DNA from: JACCTU01 sp963848525
Lineage (GTDB): Bacteria > Actinomycetota > Thermoleophilia > Gaiellales > Gaiellaceae
Direction of reading: 5' to 3'
Length of the DNA: 64,000 bases
NCBI GenBank assembly: GCA_963848525.1
Contig: CAWKDZ010000002.1
Coordinates: 372,001-436,000, forward strand
A model generated the notes under the pieces. That model was given only the letters and a program-made list of their open reading frames with translations. It was not told the DNA's origin and ran no database searches. Made by a program: the position numbers and the translations under genes. This document shows positions 50,001 through 57,486 of the stretch, in pieces (position 1 is the stretch's first letter; each line of letters starts with the position of its first letter).

Positions 50001-50264
50001 GTCGGCATCGCCGTCGGTCCCGCGGTGGTCGGTCGCACGGTCTCGGGCGGCAACCTGTCCGTGCTCGGAACGACGACCAACCTCGCCGCGCGCCTCCAGA
50101 CGGCCGCGGCAGCGGGGGAGATCGTCCTCAGCGACGAGGCGCATAGACGCGCTGCGCAGTGGCTCGCCGAGCACGGCCTGAAGGCGATCCCGGAGTCACT
50201 CGAGCTGAAGGGCTTCGACGGCCCTCAGCCGGCGTGGCGCCTGTCGGCCGGATCAGCGGCGTAG
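47052..50264 (+). CDS. AAA ATPase-TPR-class III nucleotidyl cyclase fusion
   Basis: A 1070-residue cytosolic signal protein. Residues ~10-330 form a STAND/AAA ATPase (Walker A GGEAGIGKTRLA at 38-49, Walker B LLLVVEDVHWADSATRELLD), ~350-880 form helical TPR-like repeats, and ~893-1065 form a class III cyclase: MFADVRGYTAVAAATPP (first metal Asp), VDKFAGDAVMATF (Lys and second Asp), TTTNLAARLQTAAAAGEIV. The cyclase is at the C-terminus, opposite to the common cyclase-first layout. GTG at 47052 is chosen as VLERVLCPTLVGRDEPL begins the domain. Confidence 0.88.
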   Translation: MLERVLCPTLVGRDEPLFVLEDALLSAERGEGRFVVLGGEAGIGKTRLATELTKRARRLGSEVLWGACSEAELPLPYLPFVEALGNYLSRQEVDALGAELGASRRELAQLFPQLGSDEAAAPVGDPAQAKLRLFEAVVALLALPAREHGLLLVVEDVHWADSATRELLDHLVRRLTGTRSLVLVTYRSDELDRRHPLAALMQTWRRSGVAEVVALSPLDRPQIAEMIGAILDDERVAPELRDLMHARTDGNPFVLEEMLKEAIDRGDVFETDDGWEQRALDDVRIPETVRETILLRFGRLDRAHVEVLETAAVLGRTFEYATVVEAVDASEAAVQDALAAGVAQQLLEEVVAGRPTYRWRHALTQEAIADEIVLPRRQSIHSRAANVLAAGGSAAPGIARHLLGAGRFDEAVPVCIAAADDAAASFAFADALELLDRALPHVRDPLARARLLSRIGNALWMSGKPAKAEQVLEEGIAGLETAGEKLEAARYRLVLGRTHWEQSRPERAREEFERARGMLEADGPSAELAVAYVRLAGLYKFELDNERGLEACSKAVEVARAAGAEFERVWASSWLAFELIDSDRSAEGWQLLDDAFEEARRRGWSFIAHNIAYNDAWTRLHLLMPGILERAEVLASEPGPATITDMTAIATSWHLRSSGELPDALEAIARADRALADTASDKVRWRTKVEHAEVLLELGRLEEAAAALPPPSERAELQDLVYDSIPQIRLRLADGRRDEAVALAREVAEEAERLASYGDTLAVAVEALVAAGLVDEAQAVVAPGRDHLLLDEARGRILLARGDSEEAARLFAAVAVESERRGYRLVAWRARILAAEALEDERELAAVMSEADDESAVLVRDAARAAAERLGLTLPDPRPPSTPEPELVRAGERLVTSMFADVRGYTAVAAATPPADLADRVSALYRWAAAEVDRHHGFVDKFAGDAVMATFNATGTRLDHAVDALEAALALCGKAALLDLGLGVGIAVGPAVVGRTVSGGNLSVLGTTTNLAARLQTAAAAGEIVLSDEAHRRAAQWLAEHGLKAIPESLELKGFDGPQPAWRLSAGSAA

Positions 50265-50354
50265 ATTCGGCGGCGGCGTACGCCTCACGTTTCGCCGGTC
50301 GTCCTGCGGCAATGCTGACCGTGTCGTAGCAGCACGTCTTCCAGAGGAGGGGCG

Positions 50355-51335
50355 ATGATTCTCCGTTTCGACCGCGTCGGCATCGCGTTGCCACCGCCCT
50401 CGGATCCCGATCCTGAGGGAGCCGCGGCCGTGCAGGAGCTGATGGGCGGCAAGTTCGGTGAGATGTCCACCTGGCTCAACTACACGTTTCAGTCGTTCAA
50501 CTTCCGCGCCCGTCAAGGCGCACGCCCGTTCTACGACCTCGTCTCGAGTATCGCGACGGAGGAGTTCGGCCATGTCGAGTTGGTCGCCGCGACGATCAAC
50601 ACGATGTTGACCGGCGCCACTCCGACGGACGACGGACGGGCTCCCGACGCCGCACTCGCCAACGTGAAGGGCGTCGGCAACCCGCATCACTTCCTGGCCG
50701 GTGGTCAGGGCGCGCTGCCCCAGAACTCGCTGGGCCTTCCCTGGAACGGCGACTACGTGTTCTCGTCAGGCGACCTGGTCGAGGACCTCACTCACAACTT
50801 CTTCCTCGAGACCGGTGCTCGGAACGGCAAGCTCAAGGTCTACGAGATGGTCGAGCACCCCGCGGCGAGGGCGCTCACGGGCTACCTGCTCGTGCGGGGA
50901 GGCGTGCACCAGGTCGCCTACGCGCGCGCGCTCGAACGGCTCACCGGGGCGGACCTGATGAAGCTGTTTCCCTCGCCTCGGATCCCCACCGAGAAGATCC
51001 CCGAGTGCCGACCGCACCTCGAGCGAGGGGAGCACCTGAAGCTCTACCGGTTCTCGCAGGACGACTTCCAGGAAGTGCTGGCGGTGTTCAACGGCCCGCA
51101 TCCGGAAACCGGCGAGGAATTGATCGTCGCCGACGTGCCGCACCCGGTCGGAGCGCCGGCGCACGATCTGCCGTCGCAGCCGGCGGTGTTCGCTCCGGAT
51201 TACGCGCCGGAGGAGATCGCCGAGATCGCCCAGAAGCTCCGGAAGAACGCCGGCCTCCCCGACGAGCCCACCGGTGTCGTCTCGGCCGAGTCCGCGGAGC
51301 TCGTGGGGAACCTGGTCGGACAAGTGAGGGCGTGA
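50355..51335 (+). CDS. Manganese catalase
   Basis: Di-manganese, ferritin-like catalase. The 326-residue protein has QELMGGKFGEMSTWLNYTFQ (first Glu), SIATEEFGHVELV (Glu-x2-His), HNFFLETGARNGKLKVYEM and LLVRGGVHQVAYARALERLT (second Glu/His pair), all four helices with ligands in order. GAGGAGGGG stands before the ATG. It protects against hydrogen peroxide in the cytosol and is followed by a YihY-family gene. Confidence 0.95.
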   Translation: MILRFDRVGIALPPPSDPDPEGAAAVQELMGGKFGEMSTWLNYTFQSFNFRARQGARPFYDLVSSIATEEFGHVELVAATINTMLTGATPTDDGRAPDAALANVKGVGNPHHFLAGGQGALPQNSLGLPWNGDYVFSSGDLVEDLTHNFFLETGARNGKLKVYEMVEHPAARALTGYLLVRGGVHQVAYARALERLTGADLMKLFPSPRIPTEKIPECRPHLERGEHLKLYRFSQDDFQEVLAVFNGPHPETGEELIVADVPHPVGAPAHDLPSQPAVFAPDYAPEEIAEIAQKLRKNAGLPDEPTGVVSAESAELVGNLVGQVRA

Positions 51336-51356
51336 CGCGGGGACGCGAAGACTGAG

Positions 51357-52368
51357 ATGAACCTGCTCAATCGGAACCACGACGACGCCCAGACCTCGAA
51401 CGGGCAGGCGGACGACGCGCCGCAGCCCCAGCCGGAGCGCGCCGAGCCGAGGCTCGCCGACCCGGCCCCGAGCGACCTGTCAAAGCGCGACTGGCTCGCC
51501 GTCGGGATCCGCGCCGGCAAGGAAGCGCTCGCAGACCACGTGCCGAACCTCGCCGCCGCGCTCGCCTACTACGCGTTCCTCGCCATCCCCTCGCTGCTGC
51601 TGGTCGCTGTCGGCCTGTTCAGCCTGGTCGCCGACGAGAACGCCGTCACGAGGATCGTCGAGAAGCTCGAGACGGTCGCGCCCGAGGAGGCGGTGACGCT
51701 CGTCGAGGACTCGCTCCGCCGGGTCACCGAGAGCACGTCCGGGTCGGGGATCGCGATGGTGCGTGGTCGGGACGGTGCTCGCGTTCTGGACGTTGACCGG
51801 GTCGATGCAGACGCTGATGTGGGCGTTGAACGCCGCCTACGATCGCGAGGAGACGCGGGGGTTCCTCAAGCGGCGGCTGATCGCGCTCGCGATGGTCCTG
51901 CTGATGCTGCTCGCCTTCGGACTTGCGTTCGGCCTGCTCGTGCTCGGGCCGGCGCTCTCCGGCTGGATCGGCTCCGCCGTCGGCCTGGAGACGATCGTCG
52001 ACTGGCTGTGGTGGACGGCGCAATGGCCGATCCTGATCGCCGGCCTGCTGTTCGCCTTCGCAACCATCCTCTACCTCGGGCCGAACGTCGACCACCCGCG
52101 CTGGAGCTTTCTCACAGTCGGGACCGTGATCAGCGTGATCGTCTGGCTGGCGGCCTCCGGCGCGTTCGCGCTGTACGTCGCGAGCTTCTCCTCGTACAAC
52201 AAGGCCTGGGGGTCGCTCGCGGCAGTGATCATCATGCTCACCTGGCTGTGGCTGAGCGGCCTCGCGCTCCTGTTCGGCGCCGAGATCAACGCCGAGGCCG
52301 AGCGCAGCCGCGAGCTGCGACGAGGCGAGCCGGCCGAGGTAGAGCTTCAGGCCCCGGCGAGCGACTAG
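51357..52368 (+). CDS. YihY/UPF0761 family membrane protein (frameshifted)
   Basis: The first frame encodes a ~45-residue hydrophilic N-terminus and the YihY start DHVPNLAAALAYYAFLAIPS, LLLVAVGLFSLV up to about GIAM; the continuation (VGTVLAFWTLTGSMQTLMWA, LNAAYDREETRGFLKRRLIA, FSSYNKAWGSLAAVIIMLTW) is in the +1 frame from about 51762 to the stop at 52366-52368. Deleting one base (or four) near 51760 restores a ~335-residue protein with six membrane helices. Either a broken gene or a sequence error. The function of YihY is unsettled; an RNase BN role was withdrawn. Confidence 0.85.
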
Positions 52369-52418
52369 CCCGAAGCCGAGGGCTTCGACGGTCCGCGGGG
52401 TCGCTAGGATCAGCGGAG

Positions 52419-52493
52419 CGGGGCGTGGCGCAGCCTGGTTAGCGCGCTAGTCTGGGGGACTAGAGGTCCCGAGTTCAAATCTCGGCGCCCCGA
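52419..52493 (+). tRNA. tRNA-Pro (anticodon GGG)
   Basis: Cloverleaf: acceptor stem CGGGGCG/CGCCCCG, D stem GCGC/GCGC, anticodon stem CTAGT/ACTAG with loop CTGGGGG (anticodon GGG at 52454-52456), T arm CCGAG-TTCAAAT-CTCGG and discriminator A. The CCA end is not encoded, so CCA addition by the enzyme at 27.8 kb is needed. It reads CCC and CCU codons. Confidence 0.96.
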
Positions 52494-52496
52494 CTC

Positions 52497-52522
52497 AAAA
52501 GCCGCCGGACCTGGCGGCTTTT
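52497..52522 (+). terminator. Intrinsic terminator after tRNA-Pro
   Basis: AAAAGCCGCC-GGACCT-GGCGGCTTTT: a 6-bp GC stem extended by A-T pairs and ending in a T-run, directly after the tRNA. Confidence 0.85.
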
Positions 52523-52665
52523 CTGTTGCGCCGACTCCGCACCTCCACGCGGCGATCGAACCCGCCGACTCAAGAACGGGACCGGTATTAGGATTCTGCC
52601 CCCAGATCGCCGACCCCAGCCCCGCGATCCCCAGCGTCCACCAACGATCCCGTGGAGGTCTTGCG

Positions 52666-54393
52666 ATGAGCAGCCGATTTCGGCGTTCGATTGTTCTGGC
52701 GACCCTGTTGGTCCTCTTGCTCGCTGTATCCGGTGCCGCCGCCGGCCTCGCGGCCGACCCGGCGCCGACCAAGCTCGGCGATATCGACGTCGACGCGACG
52801 ACGATCCCGGAGCTCCAGCAGCTGATGAACTCGGGCCGGCTGAGCTCCGTCGAGCTGACGAACTTCTATCTCAAGCGCATTTTCCAGGTCGACAAGTTGC
52901 TCAACGCCGTGATCATTGCCAACCCGACAGCTCGGGAAGAGGCAAAAGCGGCAGACGAGGCGCGACGCAGCGGGGATCGCCGTCCACTGCTCGGGATTCC
53001 GATCGTCGTCAAGGACAACGTCAATACCACCGGCATGCCGACGACGGCGGGCTCCTACGCACTCCACCACAGCACACCAGCAGACGCGTTCATCGTGAAG
53101 CAGCTGAAAGCCGCAGGCGCGATCATCGTCGGCAAGGCCAACCTCTCCGAGTGGGCCAACTTCCGGTCCTCCCCCTCGTCGAGCGGCTGGAGCGGCGAGG
53201 GCGGCCAGACGAACATGCCCTACGTGCTCGATCGCAACCCGTGCGGCTCGAGCTCCGGCTCCGGCGTCGCGGCGGCCGCTGACCTCGCGGCCGCGGCCGT
53301 CGGCACGGAGACGGACGGCTCGATCGTCTGCCCGTCCGGCGCCAACGGCATCGTCGGGATCAAGCCGACACTCGGGTTGTGGAGCCGCGCAGGCATCGTC
53401 CCGATCAGCGCCGATCAGGACACGGCCGGCCCGATGGCCCGCAACGTGACGGACGCTGCGGTGCTCCTCGGCGCAGCGACCGGTGTCGACCCGGCCGACG
53501 CCGCGACCGCGGCTCAGGCCGGCAACGCCTTCACCGACTACACGCAGTTCCTCGACGATGAGGCGCTCGACGACGCTCGAATCGGCGTCTGGCGCGCCGG
53601 GACCTATGACCCGGCGTTGGTGGGCTCGGTCGTCGAGCCGATTCTGGACGACGTGATCGAAGCGCTTGAAGACGAAGGTGCGACCGTCATCGAGGGGACC
53701 AACATCGACCTGTCGGCGACGGCCAACGAATTCCCGGCGCTCCTGTGCGAGTTCAAGACGGACATCGCGAGGTATCTGGAGACCTACGTCGATGGGACGA
53801 ATCCGAAGACCCGAGGGCCATATCCGCAGACCCTCGCCGAGTTGATCGAGTTCAACGAGCGCCATCCCAACCTCGAGGGCCCGTGGAACAACGCGGTCTT
53901 CGAGGCTGCCGAGGCGACGAACGGTCGCGACGCCGCCTGCGCTGCCCTCCGGGCGTCGACGACGCCGCCGGTTCAGGCCGCGATCGACAGGCTCATGGCC
54001 GACAACGACCTCGACGCGATCATCGCCCTAACGAACGGTCCTGCCTGGCCCACGAACGACGACCCCACCGAGGGCGATCTCGACGGCCACTTCGAGTTCT
54101 TCGTGGGCTCGTCGTCGGCGGCTGCGGTGTCGGGCTACGCCGACATCACGGTGCCCGCCGGTTACATCGCGGGACTGCCGATCGGGATCACTTTCATCGG
54201 CGGCCGCTGGGCCGAGCCTGAGCTGCTCGGCCTTGCCTATGACTATGAGCAGGCGACGCAGGTTCGTGTCCCGCCGCAGTTCATCCCGACGATCGGCGAC
54301 GCTCTCTTCCCCGGCGTCCCGAACCCGGCGAATCTGGTGCAGACGCGGCGGACGACCCAGGGTCAGCGCGATCTCGTCGTGCGCTTTCGGTAG
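52666..54393 (+). CDS. Exported amidase (amidase-signature family)
   Basis: A 575-residue hydrolase of the amidase-signature family with a cleavable N-terminal signal (SIVLATLLVLLLAVSGAAAG at ~10-29). The Ser-Ser-Lys triad is present: Lys in GIPIVVKDNVNTTGMPT, and the glycine/serine loop in NPCGSSSGSGVAAAADLAAA with ETDGSIVCPSGANGIVGIKP. The C-terminal TVPAGYIAGLPIGITFIGG is typical of peptide/fatty-amide-type amidases. Its substrate is an extracellular amide of unknown kind. GTGGAGG precedes the ATG; a terminator follows. Confidence 0.94.
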   Translation: MSSRFRRSIVLATLLVLLLAVSGAAAGLAADPAPTKLGDIDVDATTIPELQQLMNSGRLSSVELTNFYLKRIFQVDKLLNAVIIANPTAREEAKAADEARRSGDRRPLLGIPIVVKDNVNTTGMPTTAGSYALHHSTPADAFIVKQLKAAGAIIVGKANLSEWANFRSSPSSSGWSGEGGQTNMPYVLDRNPCGSSSGSGVAAAADLAAAAVGTETDGSIVCPSGANGIVGIKPTLGLWSRAGIVPISADQDTAGPMARNVTDAAVLLGAATGVDPADAATAAQAGNAFTDYTQFLDDEALDDARIGVWRAGTYDPALVGSVVEPILDDVIEALEDEGATVIEGTNIDLSATANEFPALLCEFKTDIARYLETYVDGTNPKTRGPYPQTLAELIEFNERHPNLEGPWNNAVFEAAEATNGRDAACAALRASTTPPVQAAIDRLMADNDLDAIIALTNGPAWPTNDDPTEGDLDGHFEFFVGSSSAAAVSGYADITVPAGYIAGLPIGITFIGGRWAEPELLGLAYDYEQATQVRVPPQFIPTIGDALFPGVPNPANLVQTRRTTQGQRDLVVRFR

Positions 54394-54412
54394 CGGCATG
54401 TCGCGGAGCAAC

Positions 54413-54438
54413 GAAGCCCGGCCTTTCGGCCGGGCTTC
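54413..54438 (+). terminator. Terminator-type hairpin after the amidase
   Basis: GAAGCCCGGCC-TTTC-GGCCGGGCTTC forms a perfect 11-bp stem 20 bases after the amidase stop; the downstream sequence is moderately T-rich. Confidence 0.8.
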
Positions 54439-54566
54439 GTGCTGTTGTTGCCTGCCTGCCTGCGCGTAAAAGGACGGTTAACGCGTCGCCAGGGTGGCAT
54501 ACGCGGCCCTGATGTGGGTACGCGCAAGGGGTCAGCCGTCCCTCCCAAGGGAGTGTCATCGGTCCC

Positions 54567-55049
54567 GTGGTGCGCGTTCTCCTCGCCACACTCGCCGTCC
54601 CGCTGCTGCTCGCAGCGCCGGCGTCACCTGCCTCCGCGAGTGAAGTGTGCTGGAAGGTGCTCGTCAACGACTACTGGGCCGACGGTCGGCTCGATCGCAC
54701 GTACAGCGTGTCGTGCTTCCGCGACGCGATCGACAACCTCCCGCCTGACGTCCGCCAGTACTCCGATGCCAGCGACGACCTGCGTCGAGCGCTCGCAGGC
54801 GTCGTCCGCGAGCGGACCGAGGTCGATCGCGGGCCCCCGGAGCCTCCCACCCCCGAACCGGCACCTCTCGACGACAGGGCGCCGAAGGGGTTCTTCGAGG
54901 AGACGATCGACCGGGTCGGACCGAAGAACGCGGACTCCGTCCCGGTGCAGGTCCTCGTGCTCGCCTCGCTCGCGCTCGTGCTGCTCGCGTCCGCGGGCGC
55001 CAGCCGCCTGAACGAGTACCTCCAGACCCGGCGTTCCGGCGGCGACTGA
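54567..55049 (+). CDS. Exported small protein with C-terminal membrane anchor
   Basis: A 160-residue protein of unknown family. It has a signal peptide (VLLATLAVPLLLAAPASPAS), a mature region with two cysteines (VCWKVLVND; VSCFRDAIDNLPPDV), a Pro/Glu-rich linker and a C-terminal hydrophobic helix (VQVLVLASLALVLLASAGA) ending in basic residues. Topology suggests an extracytoplasmic domain tethered to the membrane. The two GTG codons at 54567/54570 are both possible starts. Confidence 0.72.
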   Translation: MVRVLLATLAVPLLLAAPASPASASEVCWKVLVNDYWADGRLDRTYSVSCFRDAIDNLPPDVRQYSDASDDLRRALAGVVRERTEVDRGPPEPPTPEPAPLDDRAPKGFFEETIDRVGPKNADSVPVQVLVLASLALVLLASAGASRLNEYLQTRRSGGD

Positions 55050-55123
55050 GAGTTTGCTTTTTCCACAGGCTGGAACACAAACTCACTACACGTTCCGAGC
55101 GACTCAACGGGGGTCTGGCAGAA

Positions 55124-55516
55124 ATGGCAAGTATCCAGAAGCTCTCCACGCACGTGATCGACTTCGCGGAGCGGGTATCCGACATGGCCGACGCCGCAGA
55201 AGGAAAGCATCACCAGACGAACGGGAAGCTGACGCGACTGGTCCTCCTTCCCGCATCCGGTGCGGCGCTCTACGCGCTCGCGAGAAGCGACTTCTTCTCG
55301 CGCCGGGCGAGGGACGTCGTGGACGAGGCCAAGACGCGAGCGTCCGAGCTGCCCGACGATCTCATGGCCCGCGTCCGCCAGAGCGGCCAGCGTGCCTCGA
55401 CGCAGCAGCGGCGCAGTTCCAACGGCGCGTCTGCGAGCAGGAGCACGTCCGCGCGGAAGACGAGTTCTGCTCGCAAGAGGAGTTCGGCACGGAGGACCAG
55501 CTCGAGGTCCCGCTGA
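55124..55516 (+). CDS. Small protein with Ser/Arg/Lys-rich C-terminal tail
   Basis: A 130-residue protein: an N-terminal helical part (MASIQKLSTHVIDFAERVSD), a short hydrophobic stretch (LTRLVLLPASGAALYALA) and a strongly basic tail made of SARKTSS/SARKRSS/SARRTSS-type repeats. The tail resembles that of histone-like or nucleoid proteins, while the hydrophobic stretch suggests membrane contact. No family is assigned. A clear terminator follows the stop. Confidence 0.6.
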   Translation: MASIQKLSTHVIDFAERVSDMADAAEGKHHQTNGKLTRLVLLPASGAALYALARSDFFSRRARDVVDEAKTRASELPDDLMARVRQSGQRASTQQRRSSNGASASRSTSARKTSSARKRSSARRTSSRSR

Positions 55517-55538
55517 CGAGTACGTCAGGAACTCCAGG

Positions 55539-55562
55539 AAAGCCCCGCACCGCGGGGCTTTT
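55539..55562 (+). terminator. Intrinsic terminator
   Basis: AAAGCCCCGC-ACC-GCGGGGCTTTT: 7-bp GC stem with A-T extension and T-run; it can also serve the convergent gene at 55565. Confidence 0.88.
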
Positions 55563-55564
55563 CG

Positions 55565-55762
55565 CTACTCGCTTCTGATCGGCCCGAACTCGCGCACCGC
55601 GCAGTCCGGGCAGTACGTCGCGATCAGCAACTCGTTGCTGGGATCCTCACGGTCCTCGTCCAGGTACATGCGCCAGCCGCGGGCCTCGTCGTCCGACTCC
55701 TCCAGGCATTCAATACAGCTCAGGCGCACCATGGCGACCTTATGCAGATTCGCCCCGTCCAT
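55565..55762 (-). CDS. Small protein with two CxxC pairs
   Basis: A 65-residue protein with SCIECLEESDDEARGWRMYL near the N-terminus and YCPDCAVREFGPIRSE at the end, forming a likely four-cysteine zinc knuckle. GGGAG precedes the ATG at 55762. It is unassigned; the zinc-ribbon form suggests nucleic-acid or protein binding. It is convergent with the basic-tail gene. Confidence 0.7.
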   Translation of the reverse strand: MDGANLHKVAMVRLSCIECLEESDDEARGWRMYLDEDREDPSNELLIATYCPDCAVREFGPIRSE

Positions 55763-55836
55763 GCCACTCCCTTTCGGTTCAGGACTCGTGAAGCTTGAGC
55801 AGATCTAGACGAAGGTCCAGCACGTCCGAGGGACGC

Positions 55837-55891
55837 AGGAGGGCTCGGCGGAACGCCCCCCGGCACAGCCGTCGTTTCGGCGAGCCCTCCT
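55837..55891. terminator. Long-stem hairpin between two minus-strand genes
   Basis: AGGAGGGCTCG and CGAGCCCTCCT make a perfect 11-bp stem with a 33-base loop, right after the stop of the gene at 55893. A GC-rich 3' end structure or terminator. Confidence 0.5.
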
Positions 55892-55892
55892 A

Positions 55893-56108
55893 CTAGGCGG
55901 CGTGGTCCGCGAGCGGGTGGGCGAGCAGGATGCCGTCTCCGCGCCGTAGCTCGTCGTAGCCGGAAGGAGTGAGCACGACTGTCTGCGCACACTGCTCCGA
56001 GCCGCACTCGCAGACGAAGGCAATCGGCCTGTCGCCGACGTCGAAGAGATGCCGGCGGTTCACGTTCAACCGCTTGCGTAGATCTCGCGCAGCGTCGGTC
56101 GTCTCCAC
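55893..56108 (-). CDS. Small cysteine-containing protein
   Basis: A 71-residue protein, METTDAARDLRKRLNVNRRH then RPIAFVCECGSEQCAQTVVL and TPSGYDELRRGDGIL. The FxCECgs..C pattern followed by L(T/S)xxEYdelR recurs in uncharacterised small actinobacterial proteins; it probably binds a metal. Start ATG at 56108 is the first in frame. Confidence rests on composition and pattern. Confidence 0.65.
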   Translation of the reverse strand: METTDAARDLRKRLNVNRRHLFDVGDRPIAFVCECGSEQCAQTVVLTPSGYDELRRGDGILLAHPLADHAA

Positions 56109-56428
56109 GGCTCCCCCCTCGCTACGGGGTTCTCACCGCGCGCCGGTCGAGCCAAACGTCGAACGGGCTGCACAGAAGGGGAAAGGGGTCGGACGGGCGG
56201 CACCCGAACCCCTTCCATCCACCTCACCCGCATCGAAGCGTAGGCGCAAGTCGGCTTCCCGTCCAGCCTTTTCGGGGCGAAAGGAGAGGGGGCGTAGGCG
56301 ACCTGCGGCCCGGCGCCCAGAGGCCCCCTCATGAGAGGCGCCGCAGACGACCTCGGCTGATCCCTGCCCCGGACGGCAGGGCGTCCAAACCCGAACGCAA
56401 GATCCACAAGCTTCCGGGAGTCGTATGG
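56109..56428. other. Non-coding stretch downstream of hutF
   Basis: No convincing gene in either strand. A possible stem is CTGCGGC/GCCGCAG-type pairing near 56302-56342 with a short bulge, and purine-rich AAAGGAGAGGGGGCG at 56279-56293. Its role is not known; a 3' UTR or small RNA is possible. Confidence 0.3.
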
Positions 56429-57463
56429 CTACGCCCCGGGGCGCTGCGGCACCCCGGGGCGGCCCTGCTCCGAAAAGACGTCCGCCGCGGCGCCGAAGAC
56501 GATCGCGGCGCGCAGGTCGCCCTCGGCGACTCCCTCGAGCGCGTGGTGGCCGGTGTCCACGTGCACGTCGGCCCACGAGTCCACCCCCAGGGCCGCCGCG
56601 CCCTCGTCGGCGCCGAACCGGATCAGGTCGTCGACCGCGATCACGTTGCGCCGGCCGCTCTGTCGGCGCGCGATTCCCTCGAGCTCGCGAAGCTCCTCGA
56701 GCGGGTCGATCCGGACGTTCGAGTCCGAGCCGATGCAGATCGAGATCCCGCGTGCGAGCAGCCGCTCCACGGGCAGGAAGCCGTCGCCGAGGTTGGCCTC
56801 CGTCGTCGGGCAGGCGCAGACGCGTGCGCCGGCCTCGGCGAGCAGGTCGAGCTCTGCCCCGTCGGCGTGCGTCGCGTGGACGACCGTCGTCCGCTCGCCG
56901 AGGCAGCCGCTCCGCGCGAGCAGCTCGATCGGGCGCACACCGTGCTCGGCGAGGCACTCCTCGACCTCGCGCGGCTGCTCGTCGGCGTGGACGTGCAGGG
57001 GCAGGCGCTCGCGCGCTGCGTACGCGCCGAGCTCCTCGAGCCAGTCGGGCGGACACGCGCGCACGGAGTGGGGGGCAAGTCCGACGCGCAGGCCTGTCTC
57101 TCGTAGCTCCTCGAGGCCGCGCAGGTACTCCGCGACCGACTCCTGGCGGAACCGCGGCAGGCCGCCGCGCGCGTAGGCGACGTAGAGCAGGACGAGCTCG
57201 ACGCCCGCCTGGTCGGCCGCGGCTGCCGCAGCGTGGGCCTCGGAGAGGCCGAGGTAGTGGAACTCGCCGACGGCTGTGTAGCCGCAGCGCCGCATCTCGC
57301 CGTAGACGCGGGCGTAGGTCGAGCGCACGAGCTCGGGCGTCTGGCGGTCCGCCTCGGCGAGCATCAGCTCACGCCAGGCCCAGAAGTCCGCGCCTTCCGC
57401 GCGGCCTCGCAGCGCGCGCTGAAACGCATGCGAGTGTGCGTTGACGAAGCCGGGGAGCTGCAC
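56429..57463 (-). CDS. hutF: Amidohydrolase, formimidoylglutamate deiminase-like (short form)
   Basis: Metal-dependent TIM-barrel deiminase; HutF converts N-formimidoyl-glutamate to N-formyl-glutamate in histidine degradation. VNAHSHAFQRALRGRAEGAD, DFWAWRELMLAEADRQ, LHVHADEQPREVEEC, VHATHADGAELDLLAEAG and ICIGSDSNVRIDP give the metal ligands and HutF-like core. It begins right at the HxH motif: the N-terminal beta-sandwich half that most HutF proteins have (~50 residues) is missing, and the C-terminal part is brief (344 aa in total). No other hut gene is nearby. Confidence 0.72.
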   Translation of the reverse strand: MQLPGFVNAHSHAFQRALRGRAEGADFWAWRELMLAEADRQTPELVRSTYARVYGEMRRCGYTAVGEFHYLGLSEAHAAAAAADQAGVELVLLYVAYARGGLPRFRQESVAEYLRGLEELRETGLRVGLAPHSVRACPPDWLEELGAYAARERLPLHVHADEQPREVEECLAEHGVRPIELLARSGCLGERTTVVHATHADGAELDLLAEAGARVCACPTTEANLGDGFLPVERLLARGISICIGSDSNVRIDPLEELRELEGIARRQSGRRNVIAVDDLIRFGADEGAAALGVDSWADVHVDTGHHALEGVAEGDLRAAIVFGAAADVFSEQGRPGVPQRPGA

Positions 57464-57473
57464 GGCGCCGGTC

Positions 57474-57479
57474 TATCCT
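57474..57479 (+). promoter_or_regulatory. -10 element of pgsA (leaderless)
   Basis: TATCCT ends 7 bases before ATG at 57487; the reverse strand has TAGACC 6 bases before the hutF GTG, overlapping at TA. Confidence 0.5.
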
Positions 57480-57486
57480 CCCCGAT

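Noticed and set aside
46593..50174. A 1193-codon open frame on the minus strand
   Set aside because: It is the high-GC antisense shadow of the AAA-cyclase gene; only its last 116 codons (PRC-barrel gene) are real.
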